DNA of 55,547 bases from an uncultured bacterium (GTDB lineage Bacteria; Bacillota; Clostridia; Lachnospirales; Lachnospiraceae). Position numbers and translations under genes: made by a program. The notes under the pieces were generated by a model that was not told where the DNA came from, did no database searches, and worked only from the letters and a program-made list of their open reading frames with translations. Every line of letters starts with the position of its first letter. Within the stretch, counting starts at the first letter, position 1. Shown one piece after another: positions 45,780-54,109 of this stretch. The stretch lies in assembly GCA_905215155.1 (NCBI GenBank), contig CAJMPJ010000022.1, forward strand, positions 1 through 55,547. Direction: 5' to 3'.

Positions 45780-45990
45780 AACAAAAAACTCCCGCCCTGA
45801 TGTTTCCAAAAGGACGAGAGTTGTTCCCGTGTTATTACCTAAGTTCATAGACAGCTCATACTGTCTGCCTCATGGGCTACAGCCTTAGCAATCCCCTTGC
45901 ACTTGATACGTTGTGCGTTCCGCCGCAGACTGCACCTTTTCCAGTTTTGAAGCACAGATTTCCTAATAGGCCCCAAACTGATATCCTCCG
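45780..45990 (-). ncRNA. Candidate structured RNA ending in a hairpin; possibly the orphan right end of an IS200/IS605-type element
   Basis: Between the nitroreductase stop and a hairpin with U-run (45787-45822), the minus strand has nested stems: GTCTGC/GCAGAC (45925-45930 with 45863-45868), GCAC/GTGC (45913-45916 with 45899-45902) and GACAG/CTGTC (45850-45865). The stretch around 45823-45850, GAACTTAGGTAATAACACGGG, recalls the conserved 3' scaffold of TnpB-associated RNAs. No tnpB is present. A 6S-like RNA or simple 3' UTR are alternatives. Confidence 0.3.
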
Positions 45991-45994
45991 GCCA

Positions 45995-46555
45995 TTATTT
46001 TATAATGGTAACCGTCCCTTCTTTTCTGGGAGCCGCCTTCGGAGCTTCCTTGCTGTTAAATCCCAAAGCTGCAGTCCCGGATAATTCATAATCTTCCGGA
46101 ATCCCTAACTCAGTCAGAATACTTCTCACCTTAGGATCATTGCCCGTAAACGCTAAAACGTGAATCCAGCATGAGCCGATATTAAGAGAATGAGCCGCCA
46201 GGAACATATTTTGAAGGGCCGCCGCACAATCCGAAACCCCTGTCTGTGAGTTTTTTTCGTAAGCCGTAAGGATAATGGAAGGAGCACCATAAAAAGGATT
46301 AAAAGCAGGATTACTTCCCATCTTTTTAAATTGCTCAATCTCTGATTTCTGTAATGCTTCTTTAATCGCTAAAATTAGTTTATCCATAATTTCTTTGTTC
46401 TGCACCGCTGTAAAATGCCAGTTCTGTCTTCCCATTCCACTGGGTGCAAATTTAGCTGCTTCCAAAATTGCATTTAAATCTTCATCGGAGATCTGCTTTT
46501 CCTGATAGGTTCTTATACTTCTTCTTGTCAAAATATTTTGGATTACTTCGTTCAT
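45995..46555 (-). CDS. Nitroreductase-family FMN protein
   Basis: 186 residues with the RRSIRTYQEKQIS start and FAPSGMGRQNWHF FMN-binding segment, then a family-typical GSCWIHV stretch. Reduces nitro compounds or quinones with NAD(P)H; physiological substrate unknown. The ATG at 46555 follows AAGGAG; six upstream in-frame codons overlap the ribosome site. Monocistronic. Confidence 0.85.
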   Translation of the reverse strand: MNEVIQNILTRRSIRTYQEKQISDEDLNAILEAAKFAPSGMGRQNWHFTAVQNKEIMDKLILAIKEALQKSEIEQFKKMGSNPAFNPFYGAPSIILTAYEKNSQTGVSDCAAALQNMFLAAHSLNIGSCWIHVLAFTGNDPKVRSILTELGIPEDYELSGTAALGFNSKEAPKAAPRKEGTVTIIK

Positions 46556-46826
46556 TCTTTTTCTCCTTATCAACTAACATTTTAAATTGAAATGCTCTCT
46601 AAATCCAGAAATACCCTTTTCATAAATCTATCTTATCATTTTTTACAAAAACAGTAGTTCCCATTCAGTCATACATATGATTATACCACCATTTTCCATT
46701 GAGTCCAATTATATTTTTATAAACTTAATTTACAAATAGTTAAATTTTGATATAAAAGATATATTTCACGTTTCTGAATGGCGCCTATGTTTCTATAAAA
46801 CAGAAATGATTTTTTTTTAATCCCTT
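46556..46826. other. AT-rich intergenic region
   Basis: Holds the 5' region of the nitroreductase gene and the 3' region of the transglutaminase-like gene. No convincing promoter, hairpin or small gene was identified. Confidence 0.35.
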
Positions 46827-47867
46827 TTATACTACTGGCACCGCATTATTCTCCGTACCATTCTCCTCTTCATAGGCATCCTCCATCTTCACAGAATTTT
46901 CCATCTGATCCGGAATAAATTTTACACGAATGACTGCCTGCTGCCAGTTGATTGAAACCTGACTATGCATCTCTTTCTCCTTGGAAGCCTCCTCGATGAC
47001 AGCCAGTAATTCTTCTATAACCGTTTTCGTAAGATAACCTCCCCTCCAATGAAAGGTCAGGATCTTTCCTTTTTTGACCGCCTGTTTGCAGCGTTTCTCC
47101 ACATCCTCCTTCTTGGTAAAAGAAAGTTTTTTCTCTTTATAGTAAAAACGATTCTCCTCGCTGCATGCCGGAACTTTATAGATCAAAGGCTGGTGATCCT
47201 TAAAAATACTCTTATCACCCAGGTTAAAATAATCATACCTCACTTCTTTTTTCCCTAAGGTATTATCAAAAGTAGCATCTAAATGATACCACACTCCATC
47301 AATCCGAATCACATTCCAGGCATGACGATATTTGATGTTCTTCTCCGGATTGTTTTCAGAAATAGCTACGATACAGGGAATCGACAGCTGGTCACACAGT
47401 ATCTTTACCGCTTTGGCAATTCCTTCGCAGACCCCCACTCCCTGTCCTAATGGTCCTATTATCTCATGGGAGTACTGCTTTTTCAGTTTATCATAAGCTA
47501 CGTTTTCGCATATAAAATCATGAATATACTGCTCCTTTTCCAAGTCGCTTTTATCCTTTACCACCCGCGCAAGCTTCTCCACCCTGGTCTTCATTGCCAG
47601 CTGATGCTCTTTGATTTTATTCTTTTCAAACAAATATTCCGGCTTAACCTTTAATAACGTGGAATCCTCGTAAAACGAATAACGAAATGTGGAAGCATAA
47701 AATATTTCCGGGCAATCCAATCGTATCTTGTGAAAAATGTCACTCAGCTCTGCCCCCTCAACTCTTGGAACATCGAAACTTTGTGACAGTGACTCCAGAC
47801 CGCTCTTAACGACCTGGTAAATTTTTTGCTGCTGCTTATTCATCTGACTATAATAATATGGTTCCAT
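46827..47867 (-). CDS. Transglutaminase-like domain protein
   Basis: 346 residues. The central domain has the Cys-His-Asp triad: Cys147 in GVCEGIAKA, His182 in YRHAWN and Asp197 in HLDATFDN. There is no signal peptide, so it is probably cytoplasmic, or a TM-less member of the secreted family. The N-terminal ~110 residues and C-terminal ~100 residues are not recognised. The ATG at 47867 follows AGAGGG. It lies after the rpsI terminator. Confidence 0.75.
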   Translation of the reverse strand: MEPYYYSQMNKQQQKIYQVVKSGLESLSQSFDVPRVEGAELSDIFHKIRLDCPEIFYASTFRYSFYEDSTLLKVKPEYLFEKNKIKEHQLAMKTRVEKLARVVKDKSDLEKEQYIHDFICENVAYDKLKKQYSHEIIGPLGQGVGVCEGIAKAVKILCDQLSIPCIVAISENNPEKNIKYRHAWNVIRIDGVWYHLDATFDNTLGKKEVRYDYFNLGDKSIFKDHQPLIYKVPACSEENRFYYKEKKLSFTKKEDVEKRCKQAVKKGKILTFHWRGGYLTKTVIEELLAVIEEASKEKEMHSQVSINWQQAVIRVKFIPDQMENSVKMEDAYEEENGTENNAVPVV

Positions 47868-47902
47868 TTTCCCTCTTCTGCCATTTCTTCTTTTTCGTAA
47901 TA

Positions 47903-47945
47903 CAAAAACCTCCCGGACGAATACCAATTGCATCGTCTTGGGAGG
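47903..47945 (-). terminator. Terminator of the rplM-rpsI operon
   Basis: A stem of CCTCCC/GGGAGG and GACGA/TCGTC blocks (47909-47945) followed by TTTTTG on the minus strand, about 55 bases after the rpsI stop. Confidence 0.82.
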
Positions 47946-47999
47946 TTCTGATCGCCGTATGGCGTATATTTTGTTGGTAATGTTCTCGTAAGAGAAAGA

Positions 48000-48392
48000 T
48001 TATCTCTTGCTGAACTGTGGTGCACGACGAGCTGCCTTTAAGCCGTACTTCTTTCTTTCTTTCATTCTTGGATCTCTTGTTAAGAAACCTGCCTTCTTAA
48101 GAATTGGACGATAGTCTGCATCTGCCTGAAGTAACGCTCTTGAGATACCGTGTCTGATTGCACCAGCCTGTCCGGTAAATCCACCACCGTGAACATTTAC
48201 TAAAATGTCGAACTTATCAACTGTCTCTGTAGCAACAAGCGGCTGACGAACAACAACCTTTAATACTTCAAGACCTAAGTACTGGTCAATATCTCTCTTA
48301 TTAATTGTGATTTTACCTGTACCTGGTACTAAATATACTCTAGCGATAGATTTTTTTCTTCTACCTGTTCCATAAAATTTTGAATTAGCCAT
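48000..48392 (-). CDS. rpsI: 30S ribosomal protein S9
   Basis: 130 residues with the [12 protein letters not shown] start and the basic end [16 protein letters not shown] that reaches the ribosomal P site. It is 28 bases after rplM, the near-universal partner, with an AGGAGG site. Confidence 0.98.
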   Translation of the reverse strand: MANSKFYGTGRRKKSIARVYLVPGTGKITINKRDIDQYLGLEVLKVVVRQPLVATETVDKFDILVNVHGGGFTGQAGAIRHGISRALLQADADYRPILKKAGFLTRDPRMKERKKYGLKAARRAPQFSKR

Positions 48393-48420
48393 GATAACTT
48401 CCTCCTTTCAGCGCCTCTGA

Positions 48421-48855
48421 TTAAAATTTAAACTCTAAAACTTCTGGTTTCTGAGCAGCATGATCATGCTCTGCACCTGCAAATACATGAAGTTTTGTAA
48501 TCATGCTTCTGCCTAAAGGTCCCTTAGGAAGCATACCCTTAACTGCTAATTCAATGACTCTCTCAGGTTTCTTAGCCATCATTTCTCTTAATGTTGTTTC
48601 TTTCATACCACCAACATATTCAGAGTGATTGTAGTAGATCTTCTGATCTAACTTCTTACCTGTTACGGAAATCTTATCTGCATTTACAACGATTACATAA
48701 TCACCGCAATCCATATGTGGTGTGTAGATCGGTTTATTCTTACCTCTAATTACTTTAGCTACTTCTGATGCCAAACGTCCTAATGTATATCCTGTAGCGT
48801 CAACTACGTACCATTTTCTCTCAATTGTTGCTGGACTAGCCATAAAAGTCTTCAT
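48421..48855 (-). CDS. rplM: 50S ribosomal protein L13
   Basis: 144 residues with the [15 protein letters not shown] core and the MLPKGPLGR stretch. The start is an ATG after AGGAGG. It heads the rplM-rpsI operon behind a perfect promoter and a ~190-base structured leader. Confidence 0.98.
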   Translation of the reverse strand: MKTFMASPATIERKWYVVDATGYTLGRLASEVAKVIRGKNKPIYTPHMDCGDYVIVVNADKISVTGKKLDQKIYYNHSEYVGGMKETTLREMMAKKPERVIELAVKGMLPKGPLGRSMITKLHVFAGAEHDHAAQKPEVLEFKF

Positions 48856-49045
48856 TGGACAACCTCCTGTAAATTCTGGTGTTATTAATCATAACTCGAT
48901 TATGAAAACATGTTTTCATAATTAAATGAACAGTGCCGAAACTGAGCACCTTTCAATTAGAAGTTAAAATACAACTTCTAAAATAAGTTGTATTGCAAAA
49001 TGCTCATTCCGGGGCATGGTTGAACATTTTCGTCTAACGTCACAG
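48856..49045 (-). promoter_or_regulatory. Structured 5' leader of rplM (L13-leader-like)
   Basis: The untranslated leader holds a hairpin with 9-base arms (48969-48993) and a 24-base near-perfect palindrome (48899-48922), plus a distal GAGCA/TGCTC pairing. Firmicute rplM leaders bind L13 for autoregulation; correspondence to the Rfam L13 leader is likely by position but was not scored. Confidence 0.5.
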
Positions 49046-49051
49046 TTATAC

Positions 49052-49080
49052 ATTATATTACATTGAGCCTGATGTGTCAA
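49052..49080 (-). promoter_or_regulatory. Perfect consensus sigma-A promoter of rplM-rpsI
   Basis: TTGACA (49075-49080), 17-base spacer, TATAAT (49052-49057) on the minus strand, between truA and the rplM leader. Confidence 0.88.
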
Positions 49081-49113
49081 CCTTTTTTCCCTATAAAATC
49101 AAGGTTTTCCTGC

Positions 49114-50139
49114 TTATTTTTGCGTGACGAGCCAAAGTCCGTTTTCATCATCATTTTTAAAAACATAAAACCCATAGGGCTGTCCCACAATGATTCTTCC
49201 GGCTCCTTCTTCATCTCTTACAAAAACCTTCTCTGCACCATTTCTGACCGCCTGATGGACCACCCGGATCAAAAGCCGCTCAAAGTCTTCCTGGGTGCAC
49301 CGGTGTATGGTAAGCCAGGCGCTCCCCTCGGAAACGATCTTATCCTGGCAAAGGGTGTAGCTCCAATTCTTATTCTCTCCATGAATCTCTTTTTCAAGTT
49401 CCTTCTCATAATCCAGGCGGATTAAGGTAAGTCCTCTGGCAGCCGCTTTTGGTCCCGCCGCATTCCGGTCTCTGGCATCAAGTATTTCTTCCACATGGGA
49501 CGGCGGATAAACTCCCATTCCCACTTTCATAAGCGTGCCGGCTATGATCCGCACCATGTTGTATAAGAAGCCGCTTCCCTTCACACGAATCGTAATCAAA
49601 TCCCCGGTCTTTTCAATGTCCAGGCTATAAATGGTCCTTACGGTCTCTTCCGCCTGTCCTCTGGCCGTACAGAAGCTTTTAAAATCATGCTCTCCCACCA
49701 GATAGGCACCGCCCTCCCGCATCTTCTCCACATCAAGAGGAAAGTAACAGAAATGGCTGTAAAGGCGCAGGGTTGGAATTTCGATTTTCCGGTTCAATAT
49801 TTTATATTCATATGTTTTTACACAGTTTTGTTTTCTCGGATGATAATCCGGTGCCACCTCTTCCGAATGAAGGATTCGGATGTCCTCCGGCAGTCTCTGG
49901 TTGAGGGCAAAACAGATTTTATCTGCCGGCATTCTGTTTTCTGTATCAAATACCGCCACATTGCCCTCCGAATGAACACCGGAATCAGTCCTGCTGGCGC
50001 CGGTCACAGTGATAGGCTCCTTCAGTAGATCCGTAAGGGTCTTATTAAGTACCCCTTCAATGGTAATTCCGTTTTTTTGGATCTGCCATCCGCAGTAATT
50101 GGTGCCGTCATAGGCCACGATCATCTTTACCCGTTTCAT
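49114..50139 (-). CDS. truA: tRNA pseudouridine(38-40) synthase TruA with a C-terminal extension
   Basis: Isomerises U38-U40 in the anticodon arm of tRNAs. Catalytic Asp52 lies in GASRTDSGVH. The canonical domain ends near residue 245; about 95 more residues follow, with a mixed alpha-beta look and no recognised motif. The usual length is 245-265, here 341. The ATG at 50139 follows AAGGAGG; an upstream frame lacks a site and enters ecfT. It sits at its conserved place after ecfT. Confidence 0.9.
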   Translation of the reverse strand: MKRVKMIVAYDGTNYCGWQIQKNGITIEGVLNKTLTDLLKEPITVTGASRTDSGVHSEGNVAVFDTENRMPADKICFALNQRLPEDIRILHSEEVAPDYHPRKQNCVKTYEYKILNRKIEIPTLRLYSHFCYFPLDVEKMREGGAYLVGEHDFKSFCTARGQAEETVRTIYSLDIEKTGDLITIRVKGSGFLYNMVRIIAGTLMKVGMGVYPPSHVEEILDARDRNAAGPKAAARGLTLIRLDYEKELEKEIHGENKNWSYTLCQDKIVSEGSAWLTIHRCTQEDFERLLIRVVHQAVRNGAEKVFVRDEEGAGRIIVGQPYGFYVFKNDDENGLWLVTQK

Positions 50140-50161
50140 ATCTCCTCCTTTTTGGGGAATT

Positions 50162-50962
50162 TTATCCCAACACCCGAAGTCCTGCGATACCCCCAATATA
50201 CAGAAAATAAACCAGATAGGTGATTCTGTCCCGGCTCCTGTAGCGGAGCGGTTTCATTTTTGTTCTTCCTTCCCCGCCTCTATAACATCTGGCCTCCATT
50301 GCCATGGCAAGATCCGTGGCGCGCCGGAAGGCAGAAATAAAGAGGGGTACCAAAAGCGGAATCATATTTTTTGCTTTTTGAATCAAGTTTCCTGTTTCAA
50401 AATCCGCGCCCCTTGCCATCTGTGCTTTCATGATCTTATCTGTTTCTTCCACAAGAATGGGAATAAAACGCAGGGCAATGGACATCATCATGGATACCTC
50501 ATGAACCGGAACTCCCACCCGGTTTAAAACCTTCAGGCTTTTCTCCAGTCCATCAGTCAGCTGATTGGGAGTGGTGGTCAGCGTCATAATGGAAGACCCC
50601 ACCACCAGGTAAATAAGGCGGACTCCCATAAATGCCGCTATCTGGATTCCTTCTTTTGTCACCTTAATGAATCCCAGACGGAAAATCTCTTCCCCTGGCG
50701 TCAGGAACAAGTTAAAGCTGACGCTGATCAGCAAAAGAAATACGATTGCTTTTAAACCACGGACCATAAAAGAAAAAGGAACATGGCTTAACCGGATTGC
50801 CGTAACCAAAAACAGGGTTGCGAGCAAATACGCCCAGATGTTATTTACAACAAAAAGGGATATGATAAAAACCATAGTCCCGAACAGTTTTGTCCTTGGG
50901 TCCAGTCTGTGAAGAAGGGAATCCACGGGATAATACTGTCCCAATGTAATGTCTTTAAACAT
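50162..50962 (-). CDS. ecfT: ECF transporter transmembrane subunit EcfT
   Basis: 266 residues, about five membrane helices, with two Ala-Arg-Gly coupling motifs region (QMARGADFETG) that contact the two ATPases. With EcfA1 and EcfA2 it forms the energising module shared by several vitamin-specific S components encoded elsewhere. Starts 12 bases after ecfA2. Confidence 0.93.
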   Translation of the reverse strand: MFKDITLGQYYPVDSLLHRLDPRTKLFGTMVFIISLFVVNNIWAYLLATLFLVTAIRLSHVPFSFMVRGLKAIVFLLLISVSFNLFLTPGEEIFRLGFIKVTKEGIQIAAFMGVRLIYLVVGSSIMTLTTTPNQLTDGLEKSLKVLNRVGVPVHEVSMMMSIALRFIPILVEETDKIMKAQMARGADFETGNLIQKAKNMIPLLVPLFISAFRRATDLAMAMEARCYRGGEGRTKMKPLRYRSRDRITYLVYFLYIGGIAGLRVLG

Positions 50963-50974
50963 AGTATCTCCTGC

Positions 50975-51823
50975 CTATTTTCCAAGAAGCCTTAAAATCT
51001 CGTCTCTGGCTTCCTCAATGGTTGTAATATTGCTGTCAATGGGAACACCCTGTTCTTTCAGAGTGTGGACCACATAGGTGATCTGAGGGGCGGCGAGGCC
51101 GATGGCTTCCAATTCCTTATAACGCTTAAATACTTCCTTTGGCGTATCATCAAACACCTTCTCCCCATGATTCATGACCAATATCCGGTCTACATAGCGG
51201 GCAATGTCCTCCATGCTGTGAGACACCAGAATGATGGTCATATTCTTCTCCCTGTGAAGCCGCTCAATCTGGTCCAGAATTTCATCCCTTCCCTTGGGAT
51301 CCAGACCGGCCGTCGGTTCATCAAGAATAAGGACCTCCGGTCTCATTGCCAGAACTCCGGCGATGGCAACTCTGCGCTTTTGCCCCCCGGACAGTTCAAA
51401 AGGAGACCGTTTATAATAGCTTTCATCCAGTCCCACCATGGTTAAAGCCTCTTTTGCCCGGCTTTCAACTTCTTCCTTTGAAAGCTTCTGGTTTTTCGGA
51501 CCGAAACAGACATCCGTAAAAACATCAATTTCAAATAGCTGATGCTCTGGATACTGGAATACAAGACCTACGTGATTTCTCAAAGACCGCATGTCATACC
51601 CATTGTCATAAATGTTCTTTCCATTATAATAGATGGCACCATCGGTTGCCCGGATCAATCCGTTTAAATGCTGGATCAAAGTAGATTTTCCAGAACCGGT
51701 ATGACCAATGAGCCCGATAAATTCTCCATCCTTTATTTCAAGGTTTATGTCCTTTAAGGCATGCTGTTCAAAGGCAGTGCCATACCCGTAAATATAACTT
51801 AAATGCTCCACTTTAATTCCCAT
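50975..51823 (-). CDS. ecfA2: ECF transporter ATPase EcfA2
   Basis: 282 residues; Walker [10 protein letters not shown], signature [13 protein letters not shown], Walker [14 protein letters not shown]. The ATG at 51823 follows GGAGGGAG and overlaps the ecfA1 stop, consistent with coupled translation of the heterodimer. Confidence 0.93.
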   Translation of the reverse strand: MGIKVEHLSYIYGYGTAFEQHALKDINLEIKDGEFIGLIGHTGSGKSTLIQHLNGLIRATDGAIYYNGKNIYDNGYDMRSLRNHVGLVFQYPEHQLFEIDVFTDVCFGPKNQKLSKEEVESRAKEALTMVGLDESYYKRSPFELSGGQKRRVAIAGVLAMRPEVLILDEPTAGLDPKGRDEILDQIERLHREKNMTIILVSHSMEDIARYVDRILVMNHGEKVFDDTPKEVFKRYKELEAIGLAAPQITYVVHTLKEQGVPIDSNITTIEEARDEILRLLGK

Positions 51824-52718
51824 GGCTCCCTCCATTCTCCGGAGTCATCTTTAACGGAAAATGCCCGGCAAACTTTGGCAGAAGGTTTTCCATTAATTCT
51901 TCCAGTGTCAGTATTCCATCCGGCAGATCCACACCGCTCTTTTGAAGCTCATAGGCAAGCTCCGTCACCTGGGGAACATCAAGACGGTAAGATTTAAGTT
52001 CCTCAACTCTTGAAAAAATTTCCTTTGGTGTTCCGTCCATGACCACCTTTCCTTCGTCCATGACGATCACCCGGTCCGCATCCGTAACCTCTTCCATATA
52101 GTGGGTGATCAAAAGAACGGTAATGCCTTCTTTTTTATTTAATTCCCGGACGGTTTTCACCACTTCCTTCCGCCCGTTGGGGTCTAACATCGCCGTCGGC
52201 TCATCTAAGACAATGCACTGAGGGCGCATGGCCATGACTCCGGCAATGGCGACTCTCTGTTTTTGTCCGCCGGACAGCTTATTCGGTGACTTTAACCGGT
52301 AAGGTGCCATCCCCACCGCGTTTAAGCTCTCTTCTACCCGTTTCCAAATCTCCTCCGTAGGAACGCCCATATTTTCAGGGCCAAAGCCTACGTCTTCTTC
52401 CACAATATTGCCGATGATCTGGTTGTCCGGATTTTGGAATACCATTCCGGTCCTTTTACGCACTTCCCACAGATTCTCTTCCTGAGAGGTATCAAGCCCC
52501 TGAATCCATACGGTTCCTTCGGTCGGCAGTAAGATGGCATTTAACTGCTTTGCAAAGGTAGACTTTCCCGAACCGTTATGCCCCAGTATTGCAACAAACT
52601 GCCCGGCTTCGATATCCAAACTGACATTGTCAATGGCACGTTTCATTTCTTCTATATTTTCTTCTTCATCTCTTCTGATATAATCAAAGATCAGCTTAGA
52701 CGCTTTTATTATTCCCAT
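51813..52718 (-). CDS. ecfA1: ECF transporter ATPase EcfA1
   Basis: 301 residues; Walker [10 protein letters not shown], signature [14 protein letters not shown], Walker [14 protein letters not shown]. The ATG at 52718 follows AAAGG. First gene of ecfA1-ecfA2-ecfT-truA. In many Firmicutes rplQ lies upstream; here a promoter and palindrome do, so this unit is controlled separately. Confidence 0.93.
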   Translation of the reverse strand: MGIIKASKLIFDYIRRDEEENIEEMKRAIDNVSLDIEAGQFVAILGHNGSGKSTFAKQLNAILLPTEGTVWIQGLDTSQEENLWEVRKRTGMVFQNPDNQIIGNIVEEDVGFGPENMGVPTEEIWKRVEESLNAVGMAPYRLKSPNKLSGGQKQRVAIAGVMAMRPQCIVLDEPTAMLDPNGRKEVVKTVRELNKKEGITVLLITHYMEEVTDADRVIVMDEGKVVMDGTPKEIFSRVEELKSYRLDVPQVTELAYELQKSGVDLPDGILTLEELMENLLPKFAGHFPLKMTPENGGSHGN

Positions 52719-52762
52719 AGCAGGCCTTTCTGTGATAAAATTATACACTCGTATGCCACATA

Positions 52763-52800
52763 ATTTTAGATGAATAATGTCGATCAGTCAAGCATCGACA
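52763..52800 (-). promoter_or_regulatory. ecfA1 promoter with an inverted repeat over the -35 box
   Basis: TTGACT (52786-52791) and TAAAAT (52763-52768) are 17 bases apart. TGTCGAT (52778-52784) and ATCGACA (52794-52800) form perfect 7-base arms around the -35 box, as a repressor site would. Confidence 0.6.
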
Positions 52801-52969
52801 CAAATCTTTTTATATTTTAAAATACGCTTGACATGAATTGTACGACTTTAATAAATGTATTTGTCCTTAGTTTCAGAAATATGGAACAGATATATGTGCT
52901 CATCCATTGAATTTAAAAAAGATTCCACCTCTTTTCTCTTTTCTTCCGCTAACATTCCCCTTCTTTTAT
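52801..52969. other. AT-rich gap between the ecf operon and the wall-binding protein gene
   Basis: No gene is supported. A TTGACA on the plus strand near 52829 has poor -10 spacing and nothing downstream. An open frame here reads into the next gene antisense and has no ribosome site. Confidence 0.35.
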
Positions 52970-53010
52970 ATAAAAAAGGGATGTTCCTTCAAACACAAGA
53001 AAGAACATCC
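52970..53010 (-). terminator. Terminator after the shorter wall-binding repeat protein
   Basis: Arms GGATGTTC and GAACATCC (52979-52986 with 53003-53010), followed on the minus strand by CTTTTTTATA, about 50 bases after the stop codon. Confidence 0.78.
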
Positions 53011-53059
53011 TCATTCATAGATTCTTATATCAATACGACAGCTTCGCATAAAAGCTTTT

Positions 53060-54091
53060 TTATTTTTTTATCCAAAGGCCGGAACTGTCAACCTGATAAA
53101 CACCGCTTATTGTTGTATCGGCAGCCATACTTCCATCCGTGTAAAGATAATACCATTTTCCAGGCTGGGGCTGAATCCAGCCAACCGCCATATCTCCGTC
53201 AGGATTTAAGTAGTACCATTTTCCATTGAGCTGCTGCCATCCGGTCTTCATAGCGGCGTCTGAGCCGAAGTAATACCACTTTTCCCCCAGATACTGCCAG
53301 CCAGTTGCTGCAAAGCCTTCATTATTAAAATAGTACCATTTTCCGCTGATCATCTTCCAGCTGTTGGTGACATAGCTGCCATCTTCTGCCCGGTATTTTT
53401 TTCCTTCCTTATATTCCGCCCATGATCCTTCGGTATCTCCCAGAACCTGAACCACAGAATCATCAGAAGTAACCGGATCGCCTTCCTTTAAATAATCCTC
53501 TTCGGAAGAGTCCTTTAGAATTGCTTTTACCGTGTAATAATATTTTTGTCCGTTTTCCATGTATTGCAGAAGATCTACACTGTTGGAAGAAGTCGTCAGG
53601 CTCTTTACCCAGATACCGCCCTCTTTATAAAGTACAATTTGGTATCTGTGTGCAAAGGGAACTTTTTTCCAGGAAGCCTTTGTTTTTGATGCATCACTCC
53701 AGCCGGCTTTTTCCGGCCCTGCCAGCTTCGCTACGGGTATATAGGAAACCTTGATGACAGACTCTCCGTCCTTCGCTTTTGCAGAAACCAACGTACCGCC
53801 ATACACCGTACAATCCGATCTTGTAAAGGTACCTGGTACGGTTATGGTAGCAGTTACTTTCTTGCCAGGCTCCCAGTCATCGGGGTCCTTACTCCATTCC
53901 GGTGTATTCTCTGAGAAATTGACTGTCACTTGGGGAACCTGGATTTCTTCTGTCCAGCTCCTTTTGCTTCCATGGTCCAGACGGATTTTCAATCCCGCAG
54001 CTGCACTGGCCGTCATTCCTGTTCCCAGAAGCATGACCGTACCCAGAAGCACCAGCCATGCCGCCTTTCCCCGTATCCATTTCATCTGCAT
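53060..54091 (-). CDS. Secreted cell-wall/choline-binding repeat protein (343 aa)
   Basis: N-terminal signal peptide (about residues 1-30, ending ASAAA). A beta-rich region with a fibronectin-like part follows to about residue 215. The C-terminal ~110 residues hold about five repeats of ~20 residues with W-YYF/YYL aromatics (KWYYFNNEG, KWYYFGSD, KWYYLNPDG), the PF01473 type that binds choline or wall carbohydrate. No catalytic domain is seen. It lies 18 bases after the longer paralogue. Confidence 0.82.
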   Translation of the reverse strand: MQMKWIRGKAAWLVLLGTVMLLGTGMTASAAAGLKIRLDHGSKRSWTEEIQVPQVTVNFSENTPEWSKDPDDWEPGKKVTATITVPGTFTRSDCTVYGGTLVSAKAKDGESVIKVSYIPVAKLAGPEKAGWSDASKTKASWKKVPFAHRYQIVLYKEGGIWVKSLTTSSNSVDLLQYMENGQKYYYTVKAILKDSSEEDYLKEGDPVTSDDSVVQVLGDTEGSWAEYKEGKKYRAEDGSYVTNSWKMISGKWYYFNNEGFAATGWQYLGEKWYYFGSDAAMKTGWQQLNGKWYYLNPDGDMAVGWIQPQPGKWYYLYTDGSMAADTTISGVYQVDSSGLWIKK

Positions 54092-54109
54092 CTACATCCT
54101 TTCCCGTTA

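Noticed and set aside
45872..46084. 70-codon plus-strand open frame
   Set aside because: It lies antisense to the nitroreductase end and the candidate structured RNA, with no ribosome site.
52827..52855. Plus-strand promoter TTGACA near 52829
   Set aside because: The -10 spacing is poor (15 bases to TAATAA) and no plus-strand gene follows.
52855..53229. 124-codon plus-strand open frame
   Set aside because: Mostly antisense to the wall-binding protein gene, no ribosome site, and composition fits a frame shadow.
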